DNA of 64,000 nt from Gemmatimonadota bacterium (GCA_021324775.1 JAJPIM010000011.1:36042-100041); one strand, 5' to 3'. Shown: positions 19,693-30,562, numbered from the stretch's first letter. Numbers and translations are program-made. Notes: a model not told the origin generated them from the letters alone.

Positions 19693-19966
19693 AATAACCT
19701 TGGTAGGGGCCGGTCGCGACCGGCGCGCCGTTCTCGGCCGCCACCACGGCAACCCCCGGCTTGCCACCAGATCCCAACCCGGCAATCCACGTTCTGCCGC
19801 GGGAACATGCGGCCCTACGCAGCGGGGGCCGTTCGCGAACGGCCCCCACACAGGTGCTGCAGCCGGATTATCTCTGCCCCCACACAAGTCCAGCAGCGGG
19901 ATCTCTCTGTCCCTCTGAGATCGACCGGATCTCCCTGCCCCCGCACAGTTCCTCCCGCCAGATATC

Positions 19967-20719
19967 TCAGAGCGCCGGGGGATGAGTCTCCGGCGCGTCG
20001 CCAGACGCCCCGTTCACCGAGCCGTCCCGGAGATCACGCGAGTGCGCCCATTCCTCATCGGCGCGCCGCAGCAGATCACGCACCTCATCGTCCGTCGTCT
20101 GGCGGAAGTCGGCATACCAGGCGCCCACCCCGTCGAATGGCGTCGGCGTGATCGCGCACACGACGTCATCGGCATATCGCCCGAGCGCGCTGCAGGTCTC
20201 CGCCGCACCGACCGGCGCTGCCACGACCAGCCGTGCAGGCTGGCGCTGCTTCAGTGCCTCCACGGCCGCGAGCATGGACGACCCGGTCGCGAGTCCGTCG
20301 TCGGCCAGGATCACGATCTTGCCGGCGACCGCCACCGGTGGGCGGTCACCGCGGTACGCATGCTCCCGCCGCGCGAGCTCGTGCCGCTCCGCGCTCAGCA
20401 CTCGGGCCACACCGGCGTCTGGAATGCCCATCGTGCGAATTAGGTTGCGATTGAGCACGACCGTATCGCCGCTCGCAACCGCACCCATGGCCATCTCCTC
20501 CTGTCCCGGCAGTCCCAACTTTCGGACTACAAACACATCGAGCGGCGCGTCAAGCGCCCGCGCGACTTCATAGGCGACCGGTACGCCGCCCCGCGGCAAT
20601 CCCAGCACGATGACGTCCGGACGCCCGGCATATGCTGCGAGCCGGCGTGCTAACACCACGCCCGCCTCACGCCGATTGTAGTAGCCGCGACCGGTTGGAT
20701 CCGGGTCCTGAGTCGCCAT
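19967..20719 (-). CDS. Phosphoribosyltransferase family protein
   Basis: VIVLGLPRGGVPVAYEVARALDAPLDVFVVRKLGLPGQEEMAMGAVASG; VILADDGLATGSSM PRPP motif. Confidence 0.83.
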   Translation of the reverse strand: MATQDPDPTGRGYYNRREAGVVLARRLAAYAGRPDVIVLGLPRGGVPVAYEVARALDAPLDVFVVRKLGLPGQEEMAMGAVASGDTVVLNRNLIRTMGIPDAGVARVLSAERHELARREHAYRGDRPPVAVAGKIVILADDGLATGSSMLAAVEALKQRQPARLVVAAPVGAAETCSALGRYADDVVCAITPTPFDGVGAWYADFRQTTDDEVRDLLRRADEEWAHSRDLRDGSVNGASGDAPETHPPAL

Positions 20720-20870
20720 CATAAGCTGGGTGTTGAAGCGCGTCACGAGGGCGGATTCGAAGACGAAGGCGCAGTCGCTCGGCGAAGCGTTGGAAAGAGC
20801 GTGCCACACGCATCGGGGCTCCCGATCGCCGGAGCTTCAATCCATCTTCCCCGTCCCCGCACCCGTGTCG

Positions 20871-21317
20871 ATGACGCAACAGATTCAAGTGACGATCGGC
20901 CATCTGATTCTCACCGGGACACTCGAGGAGAAGCGTGCGCCAGTCACGTGCGCCGCCTTCATCGCGCTCCTCCCCCTCCGGGCCAAGCTGCTCCAGGCGC
21001 GGTGGAGTGGACAGTCGGCCTACGTGCCGCTCGAGGATCTGGATATTCGCCTCGATCCGGAGAACTCGATGCATCGTCCGCTGCCCGGCCAGGTGTTGTT
21101 CTACCCTGCCGGACAGAGCCCGACGGAGATCCTCGTGCCGTATGGAGTAACCGCGTTCGCCGCCGTCTGCGGGCCGCTGTCCGGCAACCACTTTCTCACC
21201 ATCAGCGACGGTGACGGACTGCGTGAGATGGCCCGGCGCGTGGTGTGGGAGGGAGCCCAGGACATCACGTTCGATGTGATTCCGGACGGAATGATGCCGG
21301 ACGGCGAGCCCCGATAA
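20871..21317 (+). CDS. DUF3830-like (cyclophilin-like fold) protein
   Basis: MTQQIQVTIGHLILTGTLEEKRAPVTCAAFIALLP...GQVLFYPAGQSPTEILVPYG. Confidence 0.6.
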   Translation: MTQQIQVTIGHLILTGTLEEKRAPVTCAAFIALLPLRAKLLQARWSGQSAYVPLEDLDIRLDPENSMHRPLPGQVLFYPAGQSPTEILVPYGVTAFAAVCGPLSGNHFLTISDGDGLREMARRVVWEGAQDITFDVIPDGMMPDGEPR

Positions 21318-21439
21318 CTCGCGGCTCCGCATGCCCGAGCTGCTCATCCGCGTCACGAGTTCACCCGTGCGGACACGGGGGCCCGATAACATCATTATTG
21401 CCCCTTCGAACGTCTGCTGAACCGTCCAGGAGGCGCGGT

Positions 21440-21961
21440 ATGTCTTCTCCACCCGACCTGCGAGACACGATCCTCGGCGCCTGGAAGACCAACAATCGCG
21501 TAACGGTCTACCTGATCGAGCGCATCCCCACCGGGCTCTGGGATGAAAAGATCCCGGCCTCACCGCGCCGCACGATCCGGATGATCGCTGGCCACCTGCA
21601 TAATGCCCGCCGCATGTGGATCCGCACACTCGGTAAGCAACACGGCGTCGCAGTGCCGCCGGCCGTCGATCGCTTCAAGGTGAAGCCGAAGGACCTCACT
21701 CGCGCGCTGAGCCAAAGCAGTGCGGGTGTCCTGGGCGTGCTGCAACTCGGCCTCCAGAACGGGGGTACAATTCCCCCGTCGGCAGCATATGTCTGGCGAA
21801 ACCTGCCGCTCGATGTCGGTCACGTGCTCACCTACCTGATCGCCCACGAAGCACATCACCGCGGACAGATCGTGATGCTCGCCCGCCAGCTCGGGCACCG
21901 CCTCCCGGCGGAGGTGACGAACGGCCTGTGGCACTGGACGACGCGTACCCGGGAGACCTAG
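21440..21961 (+). CDS. DinB family protein
   Basis: Four-helix DinB pattern with LIERIPTGLWDEKIP, IAGHLHNARRMW and HEAHHRGQIVMLARQLG. Confidence 0.78.
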   Translation: MSSPPDLRDTILGAWKTNNRVTVYLIERIPTGLWDEKIPASPRRTIRMIAGHLHNARRMWIRTLGKQHGVAVPPAVDRFKVKPKDLTRALSQSSAGVLGVLQLGLQNGGTIPPSAAYVWRNLPLDVGHVLTYLIAHEAHHRGQIVMLARQLGHRLPAEVTNGLWHWTTRTRET

Positions 21962-22090
21962 ACATCCGGATCGGCGCGACTCTCCTGCCTGTGCGGCGCG
22001 CACGGATGCTCGGCGATGTCTTCCGCCGCGCGATGGGCGTGTCGGCGGCCGGTGTTGCCGTTGGGCTCGCTGGTCTTTGTCCAGGATGGC

Positions 22091-22405
22091 CTAGGGCTTG
22101 GTCTTGTAGTAGTAGGTGATACAGAGCGGCACGAGCTCCCTGGTGAGCAGGTGGGGCTCCGCTGCGCTCCGTTTCAGGAGTGCCTTGAGGGCAAGCAGCA
22201 TGTGCTCGCAGCGGAGCCCTTCCCCACGCAGTTCGTCGACCAGTTCATAGGCGGCACGCTCCACACCATCGCCCGCGGCCAAATGCAGGCCCGCCATCGA
22301 GCGGACCTTCTCGAGGAACTGCTGCTCCAGGCGAGCGCGCCGCGTCCGGGTGGACGGAGAGATCGCGGAGAGATGAGTGTGTTGATCGCTGTGTTCGGTG
22401 GCCAT
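22091..22405 (-). CDS. Hypothetical protein
   Basis: MATEHSDQHTHLSAISPSTRTRRARLEQQFLEKVRSMAGLHLAAGDGVERAAYELVDELRGEGLRCEHMLLALKALL. Confidence 0.45.
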   Translation of the reverse strand: MATEHSDQHTHLSAISPSTRTRRARLEQQFLEKVRSMAGLHLAAGDGVERAAYELVDELRGEGLRCEHMLLALKALLKRSAAEPHLLTRELVPLCITYYYKTKP

Positions 22406-22723
22406 GGCGCCCTCCAGCCGATCGCCTGATCGGATACGAGCGCCGCCAGAAGCGCCACACTTTGTCGTCATTCGGCCGACGACGCTGGTGACGACAACCG
22501 CGGCTCCGAATCCCGAACATGTACGGCACCGCACGAATTGGGCCGCGACAGCACGACCTCAGGAAATAGCTGCGCAACGGCCGCGTGAGAAAATACTGAG
22601 GAAGATGTCCGTATTGTGGTATATTGCTTCGCCTAGGCAGTGTGCGATCCGGCGCTTCGTGGCCGGCATTCACCGCTCGACATTGGCTGCGGGTCCATCT
22701 GCGCCTCCTGTGCCGACTGATGG

Positions 22724-23701
22724 GTGTTTTCACCCCATGTTCGGCAACCCGGGAGAGTTATGCAGATCATCGAGCACGCGCCCGATGGCGGCGGTGCGCC
22801 TCGCGCAGCTGCGGGGCGCGCGCGGCCAGGCACGGCGGCCAGCAAGCGCCTCGCCAAGCGCGATGGGCGCGCTCGGGGTCCGGGGCCAGCGAGAGAAGAC
22901 TCCCGCGACGATGCCACCGGATCGCCTGCAACGGAACCGAATCGCCTGCTCGCCGCGCTGTCGTCCCGCGCGCGCGCCGAGCTGGTTCGCGAGAGCGAGT
23001 TGGTCACGCTCCCGCACGGGCATCGAGCCTATGAGCCCGGCGCGCCGATCACCGACTTGTATTTCCCGCAGACCGCCGTGTTCTCGATGGTACGGGAGAT
23101 GACGGACGGCGCTGGCATCGAAGTCGGCACGATCGGACGCGAAGGCATCGTCGGTGGGAGCGTGCTCGCCGGGGCCACGTCGATGTCGACGCGCTGCATC
23201 GTCCAGATCCCGGGCCGCGCCCGGCGCATCGCAACATCAAAGCTGCGCGGCGCAGTCGCTCGGTCGCTGGTCGACGGCTCCGGCAAGGCGGATGGCAGTG
23301 CCAGCCTCGCGGACCTGCTGCAGCGATATGCGCAGGCGCTGTTCGAGCAAGTCACGCAGACGGCCGCCTGCAACCGGTTGCATGCGCTGGAGCAGCGTTG
23401 TGCGCGCTGGCTGTTGATGACGCACGACCGCGTGGACGGCGATGAGCTCACGTTGACGCAGGAATTCCTGTCCTACATGCTCGGCGTCCGGCGCGCCGGC
23501 GTGACCGAGGCCTGCGGCACGCTGCAGCGATCGGGGTTGATCCGCTACCGGCACGGGCACATCACGATCGTGGATCGAGCCGGGCTCGAAGCCGCCGCGT
23601 GCGAGTGCTACGCCGTGGCAGCCGCGGCCTACACCGACCTTCTGGGTGAGCTGATCGGCCGCACGCCCGCAACCGCGTCGTCTCGAACCGCGTCGCGTTG
23701 A
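22724..23701 (+). CDS. Crp/Fnr-family transcriptional regulator
   Basis: cNMP-fold VTLPHGHRAYEPGAPITDLYFPQTAVFSM; C-terminal HTH LTQEFLSYMLGVRRAGVTEACGTLQRSGLIRYRHGHI. Confidence 0.83.
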   Translation: MFSPHVRQPGRVMQIIEHAPDGGGAPRAAAGRARPGTAASKRLAKRDGRARGPGPAREDSRDDATGSPATEPNRLLAALSSRARAELVRESELVTLPHGHRAYEPGAPITDLYFPQTAVFSMVREMTDGAGIEVGTIGREGIVGGSVLAGATSMSTRCIVQIPGRARRIATSKLRGAVARSLVDGSGKADGSASLADLLQRYAQALFEQVTQTAACNRLHALEQRCARWLLMTHDRVDGDELTLTQEFLSYMLGVRRAGVTEACGTLQRSGLIRYRHGHITIVDRAGLEAAACECYAVAAAAYTDLLGELIGRTPATASSRTASR

Positions 23702-23968
23702 CGGTGCCGATTCGGGCATAGTCCGTCACGCTCAACGTTGGCCTGATTTCGGCGCAGTCGGTACGATAGCGTACAATGGAATCGCGTCGGCGGTTCGGTG
23801 CACATCGGTGCCTTGCCGCGCGATGCTGGCGCCACTACACTGGTGGCCCCACACGAATCGGGCCGGTATTCGCTCGGAGCGCGTGTGAGGCGAACCCCGA
23901 TGTGATGCGCCGAGCTCTGTGCACGACCCTGTGCACGACCGACGGCCCGACGCTCGTGCGTAGCACGG

Positions 23969-24340
23969 ATGCGGGCAACACGCGATGAGGCGAAGCACAT
24001 GCGCTCCCCGGACACGTTTGCGGAATCTGGGTCGCCACTGCAGTCACCGAACGGGGCATCCGCTGCGTCACCGGTTCCCGGTAGTTCGGACAACGGGATA
24101 GCAGGGGCGATTCGCCTCGCTGTGCGCCAATACGTGGCTCAGGAGCATGACGCGATCCAGTCGATTCGCCGCTATTCACGCGCGGCTCGGACAGATGGCA
24201 TCAAGCCGGAACGCGTCGTACGGTTGATCCACACCGCGTGGGACGAATGCACCGCCCAGGCAGGCACGAGCGAGGACAACGATGTGAAGCGCCTCCGCCT
24301 CACGGGCGTCGCGTTGGATGCGTACTTCGCGGACGACTAG
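23969..24340 (+). CDS. Hypothetical protein
   Basis: ORF with plausible helical C-terminal half; no recognised family. Confidence 0.4.
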   Translation: MRATRDEAKHMRSPDTFAESGSPLQSPNGASAASPVPGSSDNGIAGAIRLAVRQYVAQEHDAIQSIRRYSRAARTDGIKPERVVRLIHTAWDECTAQAGTSEDNDVKRLRLTGVALDAYFADD

Positions 24341-24385
24341 CACGGCGCACCGTCTCGCGAGATTGCCGCCTGCGACGCAATCCGA

Positions 24386-24811
24386 ATGGGAGATCTCGCC
24401 ATGACCGGCGCACATGCGCAAACCGTGGGGAAGGCGGCGCTCTTGGCTGCCGAGCCTCAACTCGTCGTCTCCGACATCGCCGCCTCCAGTGAGTTCTACA
24501 CGAAAAAGCTCGGATTCACGGTCGCCTTCAGCTACGGCGAACCACCCTCCTACGTCCAGGTGTTCCGCGACGGCGCGCGGCTCAACCTCCGCCACCTCGA
24601 TACACCGAGCGTCGACCCAGCACTTCGTGACCGAGAGCAGCTTCTGTCGGCGTCGATTACACTCGACGATGCGGAACCGCTTTTCCTCGAATATCAAGCT
24701 GCGGGTGTCGTGTTCGCACAGCCGCTCAGATCCGAGCCGTGGGGCGCTCGAACTTTCATCGTGCGTGACCCCGATGGCAATCTGATCCTATTTGCGGGGC
24801 GTGGAGACTAG
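24386..24811 (+). CDS. VOC/glyoxalase family protein
   Basis: PQLVVSDIAASSEFYTKKLGFTVAFSYGEPPSYVQVFRDGARLNL...RTFIVRDPDGNLILF. Confidence 0.85.
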   Translation: MGDLAMTGAHAQTVGKAALLAAEPQLVVSDIAASSEFYTKKLGFTVAFSYGEPPSYVQVFRDGARLNLRHLDTPSVDPALRDREQLLSASITLDDAEPLFLEYQAAGVVFAQPLRSEPWGARTFIVRDPDGNLILFAGRGD

Positions 24812-24983
24812 CTGGTCGCACCAACACTCGGCGCTATTGATAGAACGGTGAAGCGCTCGGCTTTCATGCGTTTCCGATGAGTACCCCCGTCACGAACACG
24901 AGCGCGTGCATGGCCATGTGTGCGCACGTGAACCCACGATCCTGCTTGATGTTGAGTCGTCACGCCGCGCGGTATTGGGCCGG

Positions 24984-26681
24984 TCACCACGGATCGACCT
25001 CGGCCCGCAATTCGTCGATCGCGTCGGAGTTCGCGATGTACACGACGCGATCCCCGGGCTGGAGCGTCGCTGACGGGCTTGGCGCGGTCAGGTGCTCGCC
25101 GCGGAGAATCGCGACCAGACGTGTGCCCGCCCCATCGAGCCCAGAGCCGTCCGGCAACGCTGCGCGATCCACCCACCGGCTGTCCGGGCGGACCACGCCT
25201 ACCATGAGTCGCCGGCCGTCGGGCAATTCCACTGGCACCCCGGTCCGGAGCAGCGACACGATGTCGATTGCACCGGCGGCGGCGAGGTCCCCGAGTTCCC
25301 CTGGCCCACGCTCGCGCAGCAGTCGCAAGGCAATGGCGAGGTGCTGAGCGTGATGCGCCGGCGAATCCGCTCGCGAGGCGACCTGCCCCTCATATAGACT
25401 GCGGTACCGCAATCGCTCGGACAAACGAGTCTGCACGAGATAGCTCAGGAGCACTGCCAACGCCGCCGGGACAAGGAGGGTGTAGCCGCCCGTCATCTCG
25501 GTGACCATCATGAGGCTGGCGATCGGAACATGGGCCGCCCCGGCGAATACAGCTGCCATGCCGACGATGACGAACGATGCCGGTGCTTGATGGGCGAGCG
25601 CCGCGCAAACGCCCCCGAGCATGGCGCCGATATACAAGCTGGGAGCGAAGACGCCGCCCGATCCGCCAGACCCGACGGTAAAGGAGGTGGCAACGAGCTT
25701 GGCCACTATGAGAACAAGCAGCACGTCGCCCGCCAACCGGCCGTCGATGGCTTGCTGAATCCAGCCGTACCCGCCGCCGATTACCTGCGGCACAGCCAGT
25801 GCGATCATGCCGGTCAGCAATCCGCCGGCGCCCGGGCGGATCCACGCGGGCCCGGGCAGCCGGCGAAACTGATCGCGCACTCGATAGAACACTGCGGGAA
25901 ACGCGACCCCCACCACCCCGGCCGCCAGACCAAGCCCAATGAACCACCCGTAGTCAACCGGGTTCGAGAAATGTCCGATGTTGGGAGCCACGCGGAAGAG
26001 CGGCTCCCACCCGGCCACGAATCCGTTGAGCGCGTAGGCGACTATTGATGCGAGCAGGGTATAGAATAGCGCGCCGGCCTCGAACTCCATGTCGGAGTAG
26101 AGGACCTCGATCGCCATGATCGCCGTGCCAACAGGCGACCGAAAGATGGCCGAGAGGCCTGCCGCCATGCCTGTCAGCAAGAGCAGTCGCCGGTCGCGTC
26201 CACTGCGCCCGGTCGCTGTGGCGTACCACGAGCCGAGGCCGGCCGTGACCAGCGCAATCGGTCCCTCGCGACCTGCAGATCCGCCGGACCCGATGGTGAT
26301 GGCCGAAGCGAGCAGCTTGACTGGCGCGATGCGCGCCCGCAAGGCGCCGTCGGTCCGGTGGAATGCCCGGACCACCGTATCGGTGCCATGGCCCTCCGCC
26401 TCCGGCGCGAGATATTCGACCAGCAGTCCGACCAAACAACCGCCGAGCGTGGTGGCGACCGGCACGAGCCACAGGCCGTGTTGCCCAATGTGCTCGGATT
26501 GCGGGCCGCCCTCCGTCGGCAGCCCGGGCGCTTGATAGCCGGCCAGCGCGCGGAGGAACAGAAAGTTCGCGCCGCGCAGGAGCAGCGTGAAAATCTGAGC
26601 CGCCGCGGCGCCAGCCACTCCAAGGAGGATCGAGTCGGCGATCAGTCGGCGCTGGCGCACGCGCGTTGGCCGCGAACTCAC
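24984..26681 (-). CDS. ClC-family chloride channel with C-terminal TrkA-C domain
   Basis: GSGGSAGREGPIALVTAGLGS; FTVGSGGSGGVFAPSLYIGAMLGG; C-terminal PSATLQPGDRVVYIANSDAIDEL. Confidence 0.88.
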   Translation of the reverse strand: MSSRPTRVRQRRLIADSILLGVAGAAAAQIFTLLLRGANFLFLRALAGYQAPGLPTEGGPQSEHIGQHGLWLVPVATTLGGCLVGLLVEYLAPEAEGHGTDTVVRAFHRTDGALRARIAPVKLLASAITIGSGGSAGREGPIALVTAGLGSWYATATGRSGRDRRLLLLTGMAAGLSAIFRSPVGTAIMAIEVLYSDMEFEAGALFYTLLASIVAYALNGFVAGWEPLFRVAPNIGHFSNPVDYGWFIGLGLAAGVVGVAFPAVFYRVRDQFRRLPGPAWIRPGAGGLLTGMIALAVPQVIGGGYGWIQQAIDGRLAGDVLLVLIVAKLVATSFTVGSGGSGGVFAPSLYIGAMLGGVCAALAHQAPASFVIVGMAAVFAGAAHVPIASLMMVTEMTGGYTLLVPAALAVLLSYLVQTRLSERLRYRSLYEGQVASRADSPAHHAQHLAIALRLLRERGPGELGDLAAAGAIDIVSLLRTGVPVELPDGRRLMVGVVRPDSRWVDRAALPDGSGLDGAGTRLVAILRGEHLTAPSPSATLQPGDRVVYIANSDAIDELRAEVDPW

Positions 26682-26962
26682 GGCTTCGGCCTGCGCTCAC
26701 GCCCCATCATATCTCGGCCGTGCCACAGCGCGGTGCCGATCAGCCAGCCCGCGCCAAGCACCCATTCGCCAATGCACAGGATCGCGAGGCCGAGCAACCG
26801 GAGTCGCCCAGCCGGCGTTCGCAATCCCTCGAAGACGGTGCGATACCCGTCTACGAGCGTGACAATGAATACGACGGTGCCCAGCGGCACGCCGATGCGA
26901 CACACGCCGACCCGCATGATGAAGGCCGCACGAGCGGAGCGGGGCAGCCGCAGCGCGCTCAC
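26678..26962 (-). CDS. Small membrane protein in ClC operon
   Basis: Two hydrophobic segments; 4-bp overlaps with both neighbours. Confidence 0.6.
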   Translation of the reverse strand: MSALRLPRSARAAFIMRVGVCRIGVPLGTVVFIVTLVDGYRTVFEGLRTPAGRLRLLGLAILCIGEWVLGAGWLIGTALWHGRDMMGRERRPKP

Positions 26963-27471
26963 CGGTTGCGCCGCCGTACCCGCGTCCGGGTACTCCCGTC
27001 ACGCTCGAATAGCATCGACGGCGTCTGACCCGTGATCTCCATGGCTGCGACGAGCGCGGTCATACCGCGCGCGAGCGCCCCCAGGTTCCGCGGAGCGAGC
27101 CGGCCTACGGCCACGAGCAGACGCGTCGTCGGGGGCTCCGGCGCCCGGCGCACGAGTGCTCGTCCGGCGGCTGTCAACGACACGCCGACGCGTCGCCCAT
27201 CGGCGAGTGAGCGCCGCCGGCGCACGAGTCCTCGGCGCACCAGGCGTCTGACCACGATCGATACCGCGCTCTGCCCAGTGCGGGCGCGCGCGGCGAGGTC
27301 GTTGATTCCCAACACTTCTTCCGTCCGGAGCTGCTGAAGGACGAAGAGTTGCGCATTCGTGACGCCGGTGCGCGCCTCGATCGCGCGTGCCGATCGGCTG
27401 AGCGCCGCAATGATTGCCCGAAATGAGCGCAGCACCGACTCCTGCATCGCAGCCTGGGCCGAGCGGGACAT
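26959..27471 (-). CDS. MarR-family transcriptional regulator
   Basis: TNAQLFVLQQLRTEEVLGINDLAARARTGQSAVSIVVRRLVRRGLVRRRRSLADGRRVGVSLTAAG. Confidence 0.86.
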   Translation of the reverse strand: MSRSAQAAMQESVLRSFRAIIAALSRSARAIEARTGVTNAQLFVLQQLRTEEVLGINDLAARARTGQSAVSIVVRRLVRRGLVRRRRSLADGRRVGVSLTAAGRALVRRAPEPPTTRLLVAVGRLAPRNLGALARGMTALVAAMEITGQTPSMLFERDGSTRTRVRRRNR

Positions 27472-27609
27472 CGAGCGCCGATCCGGAATATATTGACGTT
27501 AATGTAATCGCCGCGTGTCACCGGCGCGAACCTGATAATGCCGTTCGTGTCGCCCGCCTGAGGCAACCCTTGGCACGTGGCCGCCCCGATGCCCAACCCA
27601 GCAGTTCGC

Positions 27610-29424
27610 CTAGTGCGCGGCGCTGGTCTCGGGCGCGGCGAATGTCTGTATGACGAGTTGTGGCATGCGACACGTCCCGATCAGCGCCGGCACGAACCGG
27701 AATTGAGGCAACATCGCCAGCAGGCGGGCCTCTGACTCAACCGGCGCACGTCCAGCGCTCAGGGGCGAAACTTCCAGTTGCGCCGTTCTCCTCACCGGAT
27801 GGCCTGTCGCGTCGACAACCATTTTTACTGTCACGCTATCGGCGCGTGAGGGATCACCCCCGACTCGGCCCGCATCGGTGGGCTGCGGCCCCGGCGCGAG
27901 TCGCGCCGCTCGCGTGAGACGCCACACGGGAACCTCGAGCTGTCCAAGCACTGCGCCGTGTTGCCCCGGGGTCGGCGCGACCGACTCGACGACCAGATAG
28001 AGCGGGACGGAATCTTCCCCGCTACCAATCGCTGGCAAAGGCGGAAACTCGTGCGCCGACCCTGCTCGCTCGACCATTGCTAGGATGCTCGTGTCGGCGT
28101 TTGGGGACAACGATGTGGCGACGACGTGGGCACTCTTGAGCGCACCGGTCGCGTCGAGCGTGAACTGAAGGACGGCCGACAGCGCCGGCGTCACATCAGG
28201 GTGCCGGCCAGGCACCCGGCCGTCGGGTCCCGCTCCGTTCGCGAAGGGCAACCCAACGCTCGGCAATACTAGCTCACTCGGGAGTGCCGGCCATCGGCCG
28301 AGTGCCGCCAGGACGCGGGCCTTGTACTCTTCCCAACTGGTGTCTGACATGGGTCGTGGGGGCGCACCCTCCACATTTCCGTAGATCACGAGGTCTGTCG
28401 TATCGAGCGCCGGTACCGGCCGGCATTCTGCGTCCGGCACGAAGACGGTGCGCCCGCGCGTCACGTCGGCAGTTGTCGTGGCGCCGCTCGTCGATGTGCC
28501 GCGCGGCGTGACAGCGTCGCTCGCGCCGGGCAGCCCGACCAGCCCCAGCTTCGCCCGGGTCCATACCATCACCAGCACGCACTGTTGACGGTCAAAGCCG
28601 ACGGGAGGAACCGGGGTGCCAGGCGCAGGCATCGGATGTTCCTCCATCCCACCAAATCCCGCCGGCCGCTCGCTCGCGCTGTAGACCTCGATGGCTCCCA
28701 CCAACGACGGCTCGATGAGATTGTCGGGCGACTCGCCACCGACAAGGCCGAGCGGAGCGCCGTCGACGACGTACGACACGCAACTCCCGACACCGCGAGT
28801 GCCCGTGACTGCCGCGCCGGGCGGGCACGATCCCTTCACCCAAATGCCGCGTATCTGGTGCAGCAGGTCGGTGAAGCAAATGGGTTGTCTGCGCACAACC
28901 TGGTCGTACGTCAGGAACTGGCCGATCCCTATCTGCATGCGCTGGTCGAATCCAACGGCTCGGTAGGCGGACCGTTCCCTCGCTGTGGTCGTAACCGTCT
29001 CGAGAATCGGCACGAAGCGGGTGACCACGATCGTCGTCTCCCGCGTCTGTCCTGCGGCCAACGTCATCGCGAAGCGCTTCGGGCGAAAACCGATCCGTCC
29101 AACGCTCACCAGATACGCGCCCGGTGTCAGGTTGCGCACCACGAAGTACCCGTCATCGCTTGTAACCGCACTGTCGGTGGTGCCGGCGAGTAGAACGACG
29201 GCTTGCGCGACCGGCGTGCCGATTGAGTCGGTGACATGGCCGGCAAAGGCGGCCCCACGTGATGGGATCGTGTCGGTCGAGAGCGACCGTGTACCCGCCG
29301 AGCGGTGTCCGCGACTGCTATCGGCGGTCGCTTGCGCGCGCGCCAGCGTTACGCCGGACGTCGCGATCAACGCGGCGACCAGCGCGGTCGTCATCGCCCC
29401 ATACCACCAGTGGCGACTCGGCAA
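27610..29424 (-). CDS. Carboxypeptidase-regulatory-like / TonB-plug-like protein with TonB-type C-terminal repeat domains
   Basis: GHVTDSIGTPVAQAVVLLAGTTDSAVTSDDGYFVVRNLTPGAYLVSVGRIGFRPKRF; later LQFTLDATGALKSAHVVATSLSPNADTSILAMVERA. Confidence 0.72.
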   Translation of the reverse strand: MPSRHWWYGAMTTALVAALIATSGVTLARAQATADSSRGHRSAGTRSLSTDTIPSRGAAFAGHVTDSIGTPVAQAVVLLAGTTDSAVTSDDGYFVVRNLTPGAYLVSVGRIGFRPKRFAMTLAAGQTRETTIVVTRFVPILETVTTTARERSAYRAVGFDQRMQIGIGQFLTYDQVVRRQPICFTDLLHQIRGIWVKGSCPPGAAVTGTRGVGSCVSYVVDGAPLGLVGGESPDNLIEPSLVGAIEVYSASERPAGFGGMEEHPMPAPGTPVPPVGFDRQQCVLVMVWTRAKLGLVGLPGASDAVTPRGTSTSGATTTADVTRGRTVFVPDAECRPVPALDTTDLVIYGNVEGAPPRPMSDTSWEEYKARVLAALGRWPALPSELVLPSVGLPFANGAGPDGRVPGRHPDVTPALSAVLQFTLDATGALKSAHVVATSLSPNADTSILAMVERAGSAHEFPPLPAIGSGEDSVPLYLVVESVAPTPGQHGAVLGQLEVPVWRLTRAARLAPGPQPTDAGRVGGDPSRADSVTVKMVVDATGHPVRRTAQLEVSPLSAGRAPVESEARLLAMLPQFRFVPALIGTCRMPQLVIQTFAAPETSAAH

Positions 29425-29598
29425 CTCTCCTGGCCTCTCTCGCTGTGCCGGGGTGTGACGCCCAACTGAGCCCCTGGGCAGTCGTAAGGCTCGGCATCAT
29501 TCTAGTGCAAGATCAACGGCTCTGCACCGCTCACATTCTGGAGCCGCCCGCCCAGCATCGCGCAACCCGATGTCGGTATTGCCCAACAACTTGTTCAA

Positions 29599-29641
29599 AG
29601 AGGCGCGGGCCGGAACCGAACCGGCGATTGCGCCTTTGCAG
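29599..29641 (-). pseudogene. tRNA-Cys 3'-half remnant (anticodon loop to discriminator)
   Basis: agaggcgcgggccggaaccgaaccggcga matches the 3' part of the intact tRNA-Cys with one mismatch; ctttgcag loop retained; no matching 5' half. Confidence 0.6.
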
Positions 29642-29886
29642 AACGCGGGTCGGTCGCGCAGCGCAGCAGGAGGTAGCAGGCTCGGGCCCTGATAGGACTG
29701 ATTGTTCAACTGGTCCTCTCGAGCGTAGCCACCCTTCTGCCTGCACTCCTCGTCCGTCAGGGTGCCTGTGGTCAGCTTCTTCGCAGCGGTTGCCCGCTGG
29801 AGGGCCAGATTGGCCGCGCACGCCCGGGCACCGTATATTCGCCGCCCCGCAACCAACAGTGCCGGTCACCTGCTCAGGGGGTTCTC

Positions 29887-30474
29887 ATGCTCTCAGATGC
29901 CCTGCATCAAGCGTATAACCGCACCCGATGGGCGCTCCTCGTGCGCGGACTGATCGCGCTGGCGCTCGGCATATTCATCCTCGCACGTCCCCTCGAATCT
30001 GTCGCTGCGTTCGCCCTCGTCATTGCCGTATGGGCGCTGGTGACCGGGATCGACCAGATCGTCGATGGGCTGGAAATGAGGTCGATTCTGCCACACTGGT
30101 GGCTGCTGGTCCTGAGCGGAGTGGTGAGTGCGGGATTCGGGATCGCGGCCTTCTATTACTACCCAGGCCTCTCGCTCGCCTTCGCGGTGGTGTGGGCGTC
30201 GTATTGGTTGCTGGTCTCCGGCTTCTTCGCCATCTACGTGGCGATCCAGGAACGGAAGTTGGGTGTACCGTGGGCCTGGTCGGCGACTTTCGGCGGACTC
30301 AGCGCGCTCGCCGGCCTCTACGCGATCGCGGCGCCGCCCGTGACGCTCGTTGCGATCATGGGTTTGATGTCCGGCTTTGCCACTGTCGGCGGGGTCGTAT
30401 TCCTTATCGGGTTCTTCAAGCTCACCTCCGCCCCGGCGCGCCTGAAAGACGCCGCGGAGCGTGCCACGGCGTAG
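29887..30474 (+). CDS. HdeD-family (DUF308) membrane protein
   Basis: GLIALALGIFILARPLESVAAFALVIAVWALVTGIDQI..., multi-TM. Confidence 0.82.
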   Translation: MLSDALHQAYNRTRWALLVRGLIALALGIFILARPLESVAAFALVIAVWALVTGIDQIVDGLEMRSILPHWWLLVLSGVVSAGFGIAAFYYYPGLSLAFAVVWASYWLLVSGFFAIYVAIQERKLGVPWAWSATFGGLSALAGLYAIAAPPVTLVAIMGLMSGFATVGGVVFLIGFFKLTSAPARLKDAAERATA

Positions 30475-30562
30475 GCAAGACCGCGATTTCCTGGAGCGGC
30501 GGCGCGCTTGGCACTCTCATCAGCGCCGCCAGCCGCGCGACCGGCATCGACTGGAGGTCGTA

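Noticed and set aside
27488-27510. Possible MarR operator tattgacgttaatgtaat upstream of the MarR gene
   Set aside because: Symmetry is too weak by eye to call; would need footprinting or conserved motif evidence.
29497-29856. Minus-strand ORF at 29497-29856
   Set aside because: Reads through a tRNA-Cys-like remnant (IAGSVPARAS), a typical spurious ORF signature, although a short real gene upstream in it cannot be excluded.
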